64,000 nt of DNA from Cyanobacterium sp. Dongsha4 (GCF_036345015.1 NZ_CP084098.1:1563326-1627325); one strand, 5' to 3'. Positions 1-8,617 are shown, numbered from the stretch's first letter. Notes: generated by a model not told the origin, from the sequence alone. Numbers and translations: made by a program.

Positions 1-2
1 CT

Positions 3-401
3 CCCATTGATGTTTGTTTTGTTGGTAGTTGCACCAACGGTAGGATTAGTGACTTAAGAGAAGCGGCAAAATTTGCCAAAGGGCATAAAGTCGCCCAAAA
101 CGTCAAAGCCTTTATTGTACCAGGCTCAGAACGAGTAAAACAACAAGCAGAAGCGGAAGGATTACACAACATCTTTATTAATGCAGGTTTTGAATGGCGC
201 GAACCGGGTTGCTCCATGTGTTTAGCAATGAACCCAGATAAGTTACAGGGAAGTCAAATTAGTGCCTCATCTTCTAATCGTAATTTTAAAGGTCGTCAGG
301 GTTCTGCTCAAGGGCGTACACTGTTAATGAGTCCTGCTATGGTTGTCGCCGCCGCTATTAATGGTAAAGTTGCCGATGTGAGGGAATTAGAAGTTAATTA
401 G
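3..401 (+). CDS. leuC: 3-isopropylmalate dehydratase large subunit, 3' part
   Basis: This is the C-terminal part of LeuC, the [4Fe-4S] isopropylmalate isomerase of leucine synthesis, which works with LeuD. The frame is open from the left edge of the window, so the gene starts outside it. Aconitase-family signatures are visible: VGSCTNGR near the left edge, where the Cys is a cluster ligand, and [15 protein letters not shown], which supplies the other two cluster cysteines. The C-terminal block [11 protein letters not shown] is also typical. The protein ends at a TAA, followed by repeat-rich intergenic DNA. The pathway partner leuA lies about 21 kb away on the same strand. Confidence 0.95.
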   Translation, partial: PIDVCFVGSCTNGRISDLREAAKFAKGHKVAQNVKAFIVPGSERVKQQAEAEGLHNIFINAGFEWREPGCSMCLAMNPDKLQGSQISASSSNRNFKGRQGSAQGRTLLMSPAMVVAAAINGKVADVRELEVN

Positions 402-417
402 AAATAAAAAAGTAAAA

Positions 418-572
418 AAGGCAAAGGGCAAAGGTATTTAATTAACCTCTCCCTCTCTCCTCATCACCTTATCCCCAAATATCCCAATACCCTGAACTCC
501 GAACTCATCTACCCCTCTCCCCTCATCCTACTATCCTCTAAACACCCTGACACCTCTTTCCGAAACCTGAAC
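418..572. repeat. Dispersed intergenic repeat (G/A-rich then C/T-rich)
   Basis: Between leuC and bfrB lies a GGCAAAGGGCAAAGG block. It is followed by pyrimidine-rich runs containing CCCTGAACTCCGAACTC and CACCCTGACACCTC. The same word set returns in many intergenic spaces of this window. No ORF is seen. Confidence 0.6.
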
Positions 573-575
573 TCA

Positions 576-1043
576 TTACATTTGAGATTGAAGATAATTT
601 TGTAAGCCGATTTTATCAATCAGTCCTAATTGCTTTTCTAACCAGTAAGCATGATCTTCTTCTGTATCTCCTAACATAACTCTCAAAAGTTCTCTAGTCT
701 GGTAATCTTGTTCTTGTTCACAAATTGCGATCGCATCTTTAAGATCCCCAATAACTTTGTACTCTAATTCGAGGTCATTGCGTAACATTTCTGGGACATC
801 TTTCCCTATTTTTAGTCCTTCTTGTTCAGATAAATCAGGGGTGGTTTCTAAAAACAACATCCGCTTGATTAACATATCCGCATGATGGGTTTCATCTTGC
901 ATTTCATGGTCAATGCGTTCATATAACTTAGTTAGTCCCCAATCATCGTACATTCGGGAATGAGTAAAATATTGATCTCTAGCGGCTAATTCACTACGCA
1001 ATAACTTTTGTAACTGTTTGATAACTTTTTTATTACCTTTCAT
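576..1043 (-). CDS. bfrB: Bacterioferritin, di-iron (ferroxidase) type
   Basis: This 155-aa protein is a four-helix ferritin-like bacterioferritin that oxidises and stores iron in a 24-subunit shell. The ferroxidase ligands expected from E. coli Bfr are in place: E18, E51, H54, E94, and an E-x-x-H pair at E128/H131 that is shifted by one residue. Position 52, the heme-binding Met in E. coli Bfr, is Thr. This subunit should therefore hold the di-iron centre but supply no heme ligand. The start is an ATG with AGAGGA seven bases upstream. The gene follows bfrA with a 21-bp gap, so the two are very likely co-transcribed. The split matches the BfrA/BfrB division of labour reported for Synechocystis. 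Confidence 0.93.
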   Translation of the reverse strand: MKGNKKVIKQLQKLLRSELAARDQYFTHSRMYDDWGLTKLYERIDHEMQDETHHADMLIKRMLFLETTPDLSEQEGLKIGKDVPEMLRNDLELEYKVIGDLKDAIAICEQEQDYQTRELLRVMLGDTEEDHAYWLEKQLGLIDKIGLQNYLQSQM

Positions 1044-1064
1044 AAGATTCCTCTAAAAATAAAA

Positions 1065-1529
1065 CTACATCATTGACTGTAAATAATTTTCCAAGCCTGA
1101 GTTGGCTATCAACCATTGTTGAGATTCTAACCAATCAATTTCTTCCTCAGTTTCTTCTAACAACTCCGTCAGTAAGTCTCTACTAACATAATCTTGTAAA
1201 GACTCACATAGATTAATAACACTACGAAGACAATCAGCTATTTCAGTAGCAATAGTTAGATCATTAGCTAAAATTTCAGGAACAGTCTCTCCGATTAACA
1301 ATTTGCCTAGATTTTGTAAATTTGGCAATCCTTCCAAAAAGAAAACACGCTCGATAATTTTATCTGCCTGTTTCATTAATTTGATAGAGTATCGATACTC
1401 ATACTCATTTAATTTATTTAAACCCCAACTTTTACACATTCTCGCATGAAGAAAAAACTGGTTAATAGCAGTTAACTTTAACTTGAGAACGTTATTTAGT
1501 TGTTGTTTTACCTCTTGATTTCCTTGCAT
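1065..1529 (-). CDS. bfrA: Bacterioferritin, heme-binding type
   Basis: The 154-aa product aligns end to end with the neighbouring bfrB product. Its ferroxidase ligands are lost: E18 is Lys, E51 is Leu and H54 is Gln. Met52, the axial heme ligand of bacterioferritins, is present in KLMKQAD. It is therefore the BfrA-type subunit expected to carry heme in a mixed shell with BfrB. I chose the ATG encoding MQGNQEV because it aligns with the BfrB start. A longer in-frame GTG start at 1568 would add 13 residues with no match to the family. The gene is first in the bfrA-bfrB operon. Confidence 0.88.
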   Translation of the reverse strand: MQGNQEVKQQLNNVLKLKLTAINQFFLHARMCKSWGLNKLNEYEYRYSIKLMKQADKIIERVFFLEGLPNLQNLGKLLIGETVPEILANDLTIATEIADCLRSVINLCESLQDYVSRDLLTELLEETEEEIDWLESQQWLIANSGLENYLQSMM

Positions 1530-1698
1530 ATGATGATTCAGGTATTTATCTCTATAATTATAGACCACGAATTATCTTTAAATCCTGAAAATATGAATAT
1601 AAGTAAAGCTAATTACTGTTAATTGCAATAAAATTTCACTAAATGTTTGAATTTAACAAGAAATAATCTTTTTTCTCAGTTAAGAAATATTTAAAATC

Positions 1699-2211
1699 TT
1701 AATTTTGATTATTGTCTAACTCAATAATACCCTTTAATTTAGCTTGTTCAGGTGCATCACTCCAAGTACCAACAGGGCGCTTAAAAGGATTATTCAAACC
1801 ATTAATTACCCCAAAATTTTCCCCTCCTTGTTGAGGATTATTATTTGGTTCACCTTTAGCCCAATTGAGATAGTTAGAAGTTTCTCCACTAATCCATATA
1901 AATTCACCTTCCACGGCTTGATCATTAATTCCAATCCATAAAAAGTTAGTTTCTGGAGTGATGAAAGTTTTTGTGAGCCATTGATTTTCTTTTTCATCAT
2001 TAATAGTGACTAAATTTCCTCCCATTTTTTCTGCCAAATCTTGGGCTTCTTGCCAAGACATTTCAGAAGTCAAAAAATATTTATGGCTATTATTTGGATT
2101 AGTAAATATTTCTTTTTCTTCGGCATTAATCGGATAATTAGCAACCAAAATATTAGCTAGAGTTAGTACCAATAATGTTTGATATTGATTTAGTTTCTGT
2201 TTTAAAATCAT
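1699..2211 (-). CDS. Secreted C-type lectin-like domain protein
   Basis: The 170-aa protein has an N-terminal hydrophobic stretch (about residues 11-30) ending at a plausible signal peptidase site before AEEKE. The rest is one C-type lectin-like domain. Visible hallmarks are SWQEAQDLAEKMGGNLVTI, FLWIGIND, FIWISGE and WAKGEPNN. The EPN triplet is the Ca2+-dependent mannose-type sugar motif in canonical C-type lectins, so carbohydrate binding is possible. The late WND-type motif reads TWSDA here. No disulfide-forming cysteines are evident, which is usual for bacterial members. The product is probably periplasmic or exported; the ligand is unknown. Confidence 0.75.
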   Translation of the reverse strand: MILKQKLNQYQTLLVLTLANILVANYPINAEEKEIFTNPNNSHKYFLTSEMSWQEAQDLAEKMGGNLVTINDEKENQWLTKTFITPETNFLWIGINDQAVEGEFIWISGETSNYLNWAKGEPNNNPQQGGENFGVINGLNNPFKRPVGTWSDAPEQAKLKGIIELDNNQN

Positions 2212-2265
2212 GGGAGTTAAATTTATAAACTAGCGTTAGAAAAATTATAGAATCAATTATTAATT

Positions 2266-2414
2266 TGAAAGTGTCAGGTTTAGCGGAGTAACCAGTAGGG
2301 AGAAAGAGGGATGAGGTGAGAGGCAAAAGTGTTTAATTAACATAAACCCTAATACCCCAATCCCCTAACACCTGAAAACTTACCCTTACCCGATATTCTT
2401 AAACCGAACTGAGG
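2266..2414 (+). repeat. Dispersed intergenic repeat ending in a conserved core
   Basis: A C/T-rich variable part (CCCTAATACCCCAATCCCC and similar) leads into a conserved end at 2388-2414. That end starts ACCCGATATTC and finishes AAACCGAACTGAGG. The same 27 bases recur exactly at 40781-40807. It lies just upstream of the trkA-like gene and may form part of its leader. Confidence 0.7.
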
Positions 2415-2449
2415 CTATATAATATTCTAAATTTATCAAAGGAGGTTCA

Positions 2450-3127
2450 ATGTACATTCTCATTGGTGGGGTGGGAATGATGGGTTCTGATTTAGCAAGA
2501 ACTTTGTTACAAATGGGGCATACTGTTGCGGTAGTTGATACTGATACTATGGCTTGTCAATATGCTCGTGAAAAAATAGGAGTTATGGCTTTTGAAGGGA
2601 GTGCAGTAAATACCACAGTTTTGTTAGAGGCGGGTATTCGTAAAGCTGATGCTGTGATTGCAACTTTAGGAGAAGATGCTCTCAATTTGGCCATGGTTAC
2701 TTTATCTAAGTATTATGGAGTTACTCAAATTGTAGTCAGAATGAGCGATCGAGATTTTACTCAACCTTATAAATTAGCAGGGGCAACTCATATTATAAGT
2801 ACTACAGAATTAGCCCTTAATCGTATAGTAAATGCGATCGAATATCCCCAAGTGGATGCAATGATGCACTTTGAGCAGGGACAAATAGAAGTTTTAAAAC
2901 TTTCTCTTCCAAAAAATTGTTCTGTGGTGGGGCGTAAAGTTGCTGACATAGCCCAAGATGATAAGTTTCCCGCAGGAACTTTAATTATAGGTTATCAGAT
3001 TAATCATCATGAACCTTTAAGTATCCCCAATGGCAATACGATTTTGGAAGGCGGTTCAACCATTTTAGCCGTGACAAAGCCCGAATTTGTCCGACAGTTA
3101 ATTAATTTTATGGGATTATGTAATTAA
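2450..3127 (+). CDS. TrkA-type potassium uptake regulator (RCK domain)
   Basis: This 225-aa cytosolic protein has a TrkA-N (RCK) Rossmann domain. It opens with the dinucleotide-binding glycine motif GGVGMMG and an acidic residue at the end of the second strand (VVDTD). A TrkA-C-like domain follows from about residue 140. Such proteins gate Trk/Ktr-type K+ transporters in response to NAD(H) or ATP. No transporter subunit is adjacent, so the partner must be encoded elsewhere. A strong Shine-Dalgarno (AAAGGAGG) lies six bases before the ATG and fixes the start. Confidence 0.85.
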   Translation: MYILIGGVGMMGSDLARTLLQMGHTVAVVDTDTMACQYAREKIGVMAFEGSAVNTTVLLEAGIRKADAVIATLGEDALNLAMVTLSKYYGVTQIVVRMSDRDFTQPYKLAGATHIISTTELALNRIVNAIEYPQVDAMMHFEQGQIEVLKLSLPKNCSVVGRKVADIAQDDKFPAGTLIIGYQINHHEPLSIPNGNTILEGGSTILAVTKPEFVRQLINFMGLCN

Positions 3128-3307
3128 CTGATATTACCATTACTTTCGTTTATAAATCTAAAGGGCGTTGGTAAACTAAGGGATAATTTTTAGTTTAGAT
3201 CGGGAATGAGAAATAGACAATCTGCCATGGTAATAATATTTCGAGTGCTATATACTTGAGGTAATTTAACAATATTTCATGCCACAATTAAGCAAATCCA
3301 TCTAAAG

Positions 3308-4669
3308 TTATGAGTCAGTGTCAAAACCTTGTAAATAAGCATCAAAACTAGCATTAGTTAAAGCCTCCAAAGTATTATAAGCATCTTGAACCCAATAAGC
3401 ATCTCCCAAGCGCACAATAATTCTTTCCCTTGCCCCCTCTATCACCACAAAAGTGGGAATTACTGCTTGATTTTTGTCTCCTGATTGTTCCTGCAAAATT
3501 CCTTTAATTTTACCCTGAATAGAAGGATTAGAGGCATTTTCGGGAGAAAGACGAATAAAGACTAATTTTGTCTCTGCAATTTTACTCATATAGTTAACTA
3601 TAATTTGGGATTTTTCATTTTTGTTATCTGCCCTACCCCAAATAATTAAAGGGGTATCTTCTACTAAATTATCTTTTATTTGTTCATAACTACTAGCAAA
3701 AATTACCCCATCAGTTTGACCAGAAATGTCTTCTAAGGTTAGAAAAGCCATATTATTTCCATTTTTATCAATATGGGATTTGATAGTATTTAACATTGCT
3801 AATGTACAAATTTTCTGTCTTGATTTTTGATTGGATAATTCACTTAAATTAATGGGAGATAATATACTAATTTTAGTTTTTAATGGTTTTAAAGGATGTT
3901 CTGATACATAAAATCCTAGATGTTCTTTTTCTGATTTTAATTTTTCTTGGGGGGAAAAATCATCAACTCTGGGCAACTGTGGGGCGCTTTCATAACTAAT
4001 TTCTGTGGTGCTTTCTGTAGCGGTATTGGTGTTATTACTCATCATTTGTTCAAAAATATTTAACTGCCCTGTTTCTTTTTCTTTTAAGCGTTTTTGAACC
4101 CAACTTACCATCAAATCTAAACCTTCTAGCAACTGCCGACGATTGGAGTGAATACTATCAAATGCACCGGCATAAATTAATGTTTCTAATGCTCTTTTGT
4201 TAACAGTTTTTAAATTTACTCTACTAATAAAATCAGCAAAGTTAGCGAATTTTCCTCCCGCTTCTTCTCTGACTTCTAAAATATTATCTATGGCAGATTC
4301 TCCCAAGTTTTTCACCGCCGAAAAACCAAATAAAATATTGTCACCTTGGGGAGTAAATTCTTTCTGAGATAAATTAATATCAGGCGGTTTGACATCAATT
4401 CCCATCTTGAGGCAATTTTCTCGATATTTTTCAACCTTATCCTGATTATCACTACTAGCAGTTAACAACGCAGACATATATTCAACAGGATAGTTTGCTT
4501 TTAAATAGGCAGTCTGATAAGTAACGTAAGCATAGGCAGTGGAGTGAGATTTATTGAAACAGTTAGAGGCAACTAAGCCATTTGCCAATATAAAATTATG
4601 GTCTTTTTCTACTCCTATATCATATACTGGTTGAACACCGAGCGATCGCCTCTTGACTATTTTCACCAT
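3308..4669 (-). CDS. dnaE: DNA polymerase III alpha subunit, C-terminal half with split-intein IntC
   Basis: Residues 1-36 are the IntC fragment of the cyanobacterial DnaE split intein. They begin [11 protein letters not shown], include the block F motif [11 protein letters not shown], and end ANGLVASN. The +1 extein residue is Cys37, in [12 protein letters not shown]. Trans-splicing with a separately encoded DnaE-N-IntN would restore full-length replicative polymerase. The 417-residue C-extein carries the end of the polymerase domain, an HhH region around residues 100-160, and an OB-fold ([16 protein letters not shown]). The dnaE-N gene is not in this window, as expected for the split gene. 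The ATG is fixed by homology to IntC. Confidence 0.96.
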   Translation of the reverse strand: MVKIVKRRSLGVQPVYDIGVEKDHNFILANGLVASNCFNKSHSTAYAYVTYQTAYLKANYPVEYMSALLTASSDNQDKVEKYRENCLKMGIDVKPPDINLSQKEFTPQGDNILFGFSAVKNLGESAIDNILEVREEAGGKFANFADFISRVNLKTVNKRALETLIYAGAFDSIHSNRRQLLEGLDLMVSWVQKRLKEKETGQLNIFEQMMSNNTNTATESTTEISYESAPQLPRVDDFSPQEKLKSEKEHLGFYVSEHPLKPLKTKISILSPINLSELSNQKSRQKICTLAMLNTIKSHIDKNGNNMAFLTLEDISGQTDGVIFASSYEQIKDNLVEDTPLIIWGRADNKNEKSQIIVNYMSKIAETKLVFIRLSPENASNPSIQGKIKGILQEQSGDKNQAVIPTFVVIEGARERIIVRLGDAYWVQDAYNTLEALTNASFDAYLQGFDTDS

Positions 4670-4789
4670 CTTTTCAACGCTACAACAACGATAAATATTT
4701 TTTCATTATTTGTCATTCCCTATTATATTCATCATTCTCTAAAGTCTGCCCATAGGATATTTCTGAGTCAGGAGCAAAGTTTAAAAGGG

Positions 4790-5013
4790 TAAAGAAAAAA
4801 GGGCAAGGGGCAAAGGTAAATAGTGTTGGGGTGAATAATTAAAAACTCCGAACACTCATTACTCGTTACTTATTACTTTCTCCCAACACCTCACACCTGC
4901 AACCCGAAACCTGACACCTCCCAACCTAGCCCCCCAATACCCTATCCCCAATACCGTAAGGGATTAATATATTCACTCCCTACCACCTTCAACCGATAAT
5001 CTTGTATCGAGCA
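4790..5013. repeat. Dispersed intergenic repeat region upstream of dnaE-C
   Basis: The 348-bp space between dnaE-C and the next gene contains GGGCAAGGGGCAAAGG, then AACTCCGAACACTC, CACCTCACACCTGC and CCCAATACC words. It ends with a degenerate copy of the conserved core (ACCGATAATC ... CGAGCAGAG, about 4990-5013). I see no coding sequence. The dnaE promoter must lie within about 120 bp of 4670. Confidence 0.6.
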
Positions 5014-5017
5014 GAGA

Positions 5018-5386
5018 TTAGTTAATGGTTATAGTTTTTAAAATCCAACCGATAATAATACCAATGCCACTAAATCTCACTATCTGCCAAAAAGGTTCAC
5101 TCAAACTACTCCATTTGAATAACTCGCTTTCGAGACGCACTTCAATTTCGTTTAATTCTTCTTCAATATATTTTAATTCACTTTTCAGGGAGTCAGGAGG
5201 ATTATTTTCAGCTTTTAGGGTTTTAAGTTGCTCTTTTTGGTTAATTAATTCTTCTTTTCGCTGTGTATCGTTAATTATCTGTTGATGTCGTTGTTTTACT
5301 TTTTCTAGCTGTGCTTCCAATTGCAAAATTGCTTCTTCAATATTCAATTCATGGGCAGATTCGGGGGTCTTTTCAGAGTCAGACAT
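5018..5386 (-). CDS. Coiled-coil protein with C-terminal membrane anchor
   Basis: The 122-aa product has a long charged helical segment (about residues 14-90) rich in Glu, Lys and Gln with heptad-like spacing, so a coiled coil is likely. One hydrophobic segment near the C-terminus (FSGIGIIIGWILKTI) would make it a tail-anchored protein. I do not recognise a named family. It is divergent from the next small gene, with 39 bp between the starts, so the two probably share a promoter region. Confidence 0.6.
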   Translation of the reverse strand: MSDSEKTPESAHELNIEEAILQLEAQLEKVKQRHQQIINDTQRKEELINQKEQLKTLKAENNPPDSLKSELKYIEEELNEIEVRLESELFKWSSLSEPFWQIVRFSGIGIIIGWILKTITIN

Positions 5387-5425
5387 TCTACAATAAAAAC
5401 AAAATACTAAAGGAAATTATAACCG

Positions 5426-5707
5426 ATGAATTCATCCCTAGAAATCAAATCAAATATTGAGGATATGAGTAATTTGGAAATTGCTCAAGTTTTAGCACAA
5501 AGAATGATGATAAGTTCCTATGATTGGCATAAATTAAAAAATAACCGTAAAGCACAAGCCGCCCAACAGTTAACAGCAAGTCTTGTCTATTTACTTAACG
5601 ATGAAACAGAAGAAGCATTAGCCAGAATTAATCAAGCCCAAGGATGGTTAAATCGCACAGTCAACCCTTTGCCTTGTCCCACTCACGGACATAAAAAAAA
5701 CTCATAA
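5426..5707 (+). CDS. Small conserved-looking cyanobacterial protein
   Basis: This 93-aa soluble protein is mostly helical. It ends in a short segment with one Cys and one His (LPCPTHGHKK) that could bind metal, although a single Cys is weak support. The start has AAAGGAAATT upstream. Its end overlaps the end of the convergent anti-sigma-type gene by six bases. I cannot assign a function. Confidence 0.65.
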   Translation: MNSSLEIKSNIEDMSNLEIAQVLAQRMMISSYDWHKLKNNRKAQAAQQLTASLVYLLNDETEEALARINQAQGWLNRTVNPLPCPTHGHKKNS

Positions 5708-6220
5708 AAACATGAGCAAAGAAACTTTAGAATATTGAGGGACTTGTTTAGAGAGGGTTACTTGAGTGCCTTGACTATCCCAGAGAACTTGATCAAATAT
5801 TTGATGTAGAATACATAAGCCTCTACCGTTTTCTGCCTCCTCTGGGGGCAAACTGCGTTCGTCTAAAGAGCAACTACATTTTTGAATAAAACCTTGTCCT
5901 TGATCACATACAACCCAAGAATATTTTCCTCGATGATAACAAAATTTAACGACAACTCTTTTACTAGGATCAAGTTTATTTCCGTGTTTAGCGGCATTGA
6001 CAAGGGCTTCTTGTAGTCCTAATCGGATTTCGGGGTGAAGCCTTTTAGGTACTTTACATAACAGTAAATCAAGTATGGGAGAAAGGTATAATGTAGAGGC
6101 AAAACTGACTGTTTTCCAGTTACCAAGTTTCACAGGTAGGGAAATCGAAATCACGTTATTAACTCCCGATGATAAATAGTTGAGGGTTAAATTAAGGTTT
6201 TCGGTTTGTGAATTAAGCAA
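5702..6220 (-). CDS. RsbW-like ATP-binding (anti-sigma factor) protein
   Basis: This 172-aa protein has the GHKL-type ATPase fold of serine kinases such as RsbW and SpoIIAB. The N box is visible in LQEALVNAAKHGNK, the G1 box in VCDQGQGF, and the G2-like motif in ENGRGLCIL. Such proteins sequester sigma factors or act in partner-switching signalling. No STAS-domain antagonist or sigma factor is adjacent, so the target is unknown. The gene converges with its small neighbour and has a 6-bp tail overlap. Confidence 0.8.
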   Translation of the reverse strand: MLNSQTENLNLTLNYLSSGVNNVISISLPVKLGNWKTVSFASTLYLSPILDLLLCKVPKRLHPEIRLGLQEALVNAAKHGNKLDPSKRVVVKFCYHRGKYSWVVCDQGQGFIQKCSCSLDERSLPPEEAENGRGLCILHQIFDQVLWDSQGTQVTLSKQVPQYSKVSLLMFL

Positions 6221-6389
6221 AATTCATTTTTAAACCTTGAAAAATAAGAACACCCTAATAGCAATTATACCATAATCATTGAGAGTCTTAATAAACTGTG
6301 TTTGGGATTGGGAAACTAGGGATTAGGGAGTTAGGGGATTGGCAGATTTGGAAGAATTTTTTTGTCTTCGCACCAAATTCTAAACCTTG

Positions 6390-7352
6390 CTATTTAATCA
6401 TGGAATAGTGTTGTAAAGGTTCTTTAATAAAACGAATGTATAGATGTTTAAAGGTAGATCTTAAAACTCTAGGCAAACCGAAATCAATAGGCATTAATGC
6501 AGAGGGTAATTTCCAATCGTTGATTGCTAAATCTTGGGGTTTGAGAAGGGGAAATTTAATGTCCTCCACTTTGCTACATAGTCCTAATTTTTTTTGTGCG
6601 TTTAAAGTTGGTATTACTTCTTGCTCTACATTCAGTAAAGATGCGATCGCAACATCTAGGGCAAAAACATCATCAGAAGCTCCTAAAACGCCTAATTCTC
6701 TGGGTTCACCAGCACTAGGGCCATTTCCTTCGTGAGCAATAATACCGTCAATAATAGTCAAGTTAGGTTGAATTGCTTTGGCAGTTTCTACCAACATTTC
6801 TCCAAAACGGTTGACATCTTTTCCTGCTTCCATGTGCCACCATGCTTTCATTTTACCCGGTACGCAACCAAATAAATTTTTGACCCCCATAGTCATGGTT
6901 AACTGCATATGAGATTTAATTTTTGGTAAGTTGATGACTACATCGGCTTCCATTGCTTCTTTTGATAAGCGAAGATGATGAAAATTCTCATTTTCTACAG
7001 GATATTTATGACCATTAAATTCGATAATGGGTAAACTTAACTCTTGACACAAATCTAAGTAGCCATTGGCTTTCGCTACCCCTTCTGCACTGCCAAAAGC
7101 CGGGCTATCCCCTAAAAATGGTTTTCCTCCTGCTTCTATAACCATTTGAGCAACACAGTAAACAATTTCTTTTCTTGTAGTACACTCTTTTGTGGGACGA
7201 GAAGCTGTTAATAAATTGGGTTTAAGCAAGACGCGATCGCCTTTTTTTACGAAAGCGGACATACCACCAAAAGGAGCTAATAAAGATTCTAAAGAGTTAC
7301 GTAACTCTTGTAATTCGTAGGATTGAGCTTTGAGCAAAGAAACTTGAGTCAT
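6390..7352 (-). CDS. DUF362 domain protein
   Basis: The 320-aa product matches the DUF362 family as I remember it. Support comes from KKGDRVLLKPNLL near residue 40, the GDSPAFGS block, INLPKIKSHMQLTMTMGVKN around residues 145-165, and IIDGIIAHEGNGP near residue 205. Some DUF362 proteins carry ferredoxin-like [4Fe-4S] clusters, but no CxxCxxC motif is present here. The molecular function is not established. The gene stands alone, and the mobile-element island begins just upstream of it. Confidence 0.8.
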   Translation of the reverse strand: MTQVSLLKAQSYELQELRNSLESLLAPFGGMSAFVKKGDRVLLKPNLLTASRPTKECTTRKEIVYCVAQMVIEAGGKPFLGDSPAFGSAEGVAKANGYLDLCQELSLPIIEFNGHKYPVENENFHHLRLSKEAMEADVVINLPKIKSHMQLTMTMGVKNLFGCVPGKMKAWWHMEAGKDVNRFGEMLVETAKAIQPNLTIIDGIIAHEGNGPSAGEPRELGVLGASDDVFALDVAIASLLNVEQEVIPTLNAQKKLGLCSKVEDIKFPLLKPQDLAINDWKLPSALMPIDFGLPRVLRSTFKHLYIRFIKEPLQHYSMIK

Positions 7353-7500
7353 GATAATATAGTGGTTTTAATTAAGACTGTAACAATAATATAATTAAAT
7401 AAACATTGATTTCTCTAACAAACTCAGTACAGGACAGGGTTGCAATGTGGGAAGGTAGGAGGTTTGATAGAAGTTAACAAAAAATCACACAAATCCTCCT

Positions 7501-8056
7501 ATGAATCAGGTTAACTTACTTCGGGATACTTTGAAACAACACTTACCATAGCATGGTGCAAGACTCAATTTTCTGGCATTATTCTTGATGGCACTAATTA
7601 GAGTGCGCAGATAGAGAATTTATCGGGAAACAATGGCTCACTTATCTGATGATAGAACCGCAAATACCATTTCGTCTCAGAATCAAAGCTAATCATAAAA
7701 TCAGTGATGGTCGAAAAACCCTCAGTGCCAAGATAGTTTTTGCTCATCTTCAAAAAGGAGAGCAGATCACTCTGAGAGCAAAATGTTGGGTTTGGGGAAG
7801 AAAAGTCTGTGTCAGTGCCTTACGCTTGGATGATGGTGAGTTACTGATTATCATTAGCAATCAGAAAAATTCTCATGCCATCAGTGATTATGCTCATCGA
7901 TGGGGAATTGAAACCTTATTCGGAATGTTTAAAACGAAAGGTTTTAACTTGGAGTCCACTCATTTTAATCAACTTATAGCATTTTTTTATAAAAGAAAGT
8001 ACGTCATGAAGTGGTTAGGCTCGATCGAACCTCCCCCCACAAAATCGAACTTTTAA
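7501..8056 (+). pseudogene. IS4-type transposase remnant
   Basis: An ATG preceded by TCCTCCT opens an IS4-like N-terminus (MNQVNLLRDTLKQHLP). A TAG then interrupts it where the continuation HGARLNFLALFLMALIRVR suggests a Trp was lost. The middle of the gene is missing: at about 7610 the frame jumps to DREFIGKQWLTYL and continues through the DDE C-terminal motif YAHRWGIETLFGMFKTKG, where the Glu is the third catalytic acid. The reading runs out at 8056 soon after LIAFFYKRK. A nonsense codon, a large internal deletion and a lost 3' end mean it cannot transpose by itself. I could not find convincing terminal inverted repeats. Confidence 0.8.
8021..8045 (+). repeat. Direct repeat copy 1 flanking the toxin-antitoxin module
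   Basis: TCGATCGAACCTCC followed by CCCCACAAAAT recurs in the same orientation at 8649-8675, with two single-base insertions in the second copy. The pair brackets the toxin-antitoxin genes. Confidence 0.65.
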
Positions 8057-8073
8057 ATTTTTATTGACTAGGA

Positions 8074-8348
8074 TTAATCTCCATAATGAGTTTTTGCACG
8101 ATGAATATAAATTAGTTTTTGAGATTCGTTAATAGTATAAAGGATTCTGTCTTTATAACTTAAACGTATAGAGTAGAATCCACTAAGATCTCCGAGGAGT
8201 TTTTTACCACTATGAGGAGTTTTTTACCACTATAAGGACTAATACTTATAATTTCTTGAATAATTTTTTTTAGTTTTTCTTTCTGTTTTTGGGTAAGTTG
8301 AGCAACATCTTTTTTGGCTTCTTTGGTAAATCTTATTTGATAAACCAT
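8074..8348 (-). pseudogene. YoeB/Txe-family toxin broken by a 20-bp tandem duplication
   Basis: The N-terminus (MVYQIRFTKEAKKDVAQL, then PYSGKKLL) is that of Txe/YoeB RelE-fold mRNA interferases. A perfect 20-bp tandem duplication (8194-8213 and 8214-8233) then shifts the frame, and translation ends after 62 residues at 8160. Removing one copy restores GDLSGFYSIRLSYKDRIL, YTINESQKLIYIHRAKTH and YGD, ending at the TAA at 8074-8076. This is the conserved catalytic C-terminus, including the terminal His-Tyr. The ATG overlaps the antitoxin stop (TGATG), the classic coupled arrangement. As written, the toxin lacks its catalytic half. Confidence 0.9.
8194..8233. repeat. Perfect 20-bp tandem duplication inside the toxin gene
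   Basis: GAGGAGTTTTTTACCACTAT occurs twice head to tail, at 8194-8213 and 8214-8233. Twenty is not a multiple of three, so the reading frame of the toxin shifts. Exact identity suggests a recent event. Confidence 0.98.
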
Positions 8349-8617
8349 CAATCAATATCTCCCAATACATCATCTAAAGAGTAAGTTTCCTGATTCGATA
8401 TTTGTTCAAGGGAGCGTTGTAAACTTTCTCTGAGTCCTGAAATTGATAATAGCTCGATCGTTTCTTGTAAACTTTCATAATCTTTTTGAGAAATTAGCAC
8501 CGCAGAAGCATTAACCCCTTCTAATTCATAGATTTTATTTTCTTCGTTGACTGATTTGATTAATTCGATTAAATCTTCTTGATTATTATTGATGAGCAAT
8601 TTTTCCATAAGTGACAC
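8348..8617 (-). CDS. Phd/YefM-type antitoxin
   Basis: The 89-aa acidic protein has the Phd/YefM pattern. The N-terminal DNA-binding region includes a segment like ASAVLISQKDYESLQETI, and the C-terminus is disordered and acidic, ending DDVLGDID. Such antitoxins bind YoeB/Txe toxins and autorepress the operon. The frame is intact although its partner toxin is frameshifted. The start codon is an ATG at 8615-8617. Some members begin at the second ATG (MEKLLIN), which cannot be excluded. Confidence 0.85.
   Translation of the reverse strand: MSLMEKLLINNNQEDLIELIKSVNEENKIYELEGVNASAVLISQKDYESLQETIELLSISGLRESLQRSLEQISNQETYSLDDVLGDID

Noticed and set aside
4598-4792. Plus-strand frame opposite the IntC start
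   Set aside because: It lies antisense to the dnaE-C gene and its promoter, with low-complexity hydrophobic sequence and no ribosome-binding site. I regard it as a shadow.
7649-8056. 135-codon frame as an intact gene
   Set aside because: It is only the C-terminal part of a transposase whose N-terminus and middle are interrupted upstream (7501-7648).
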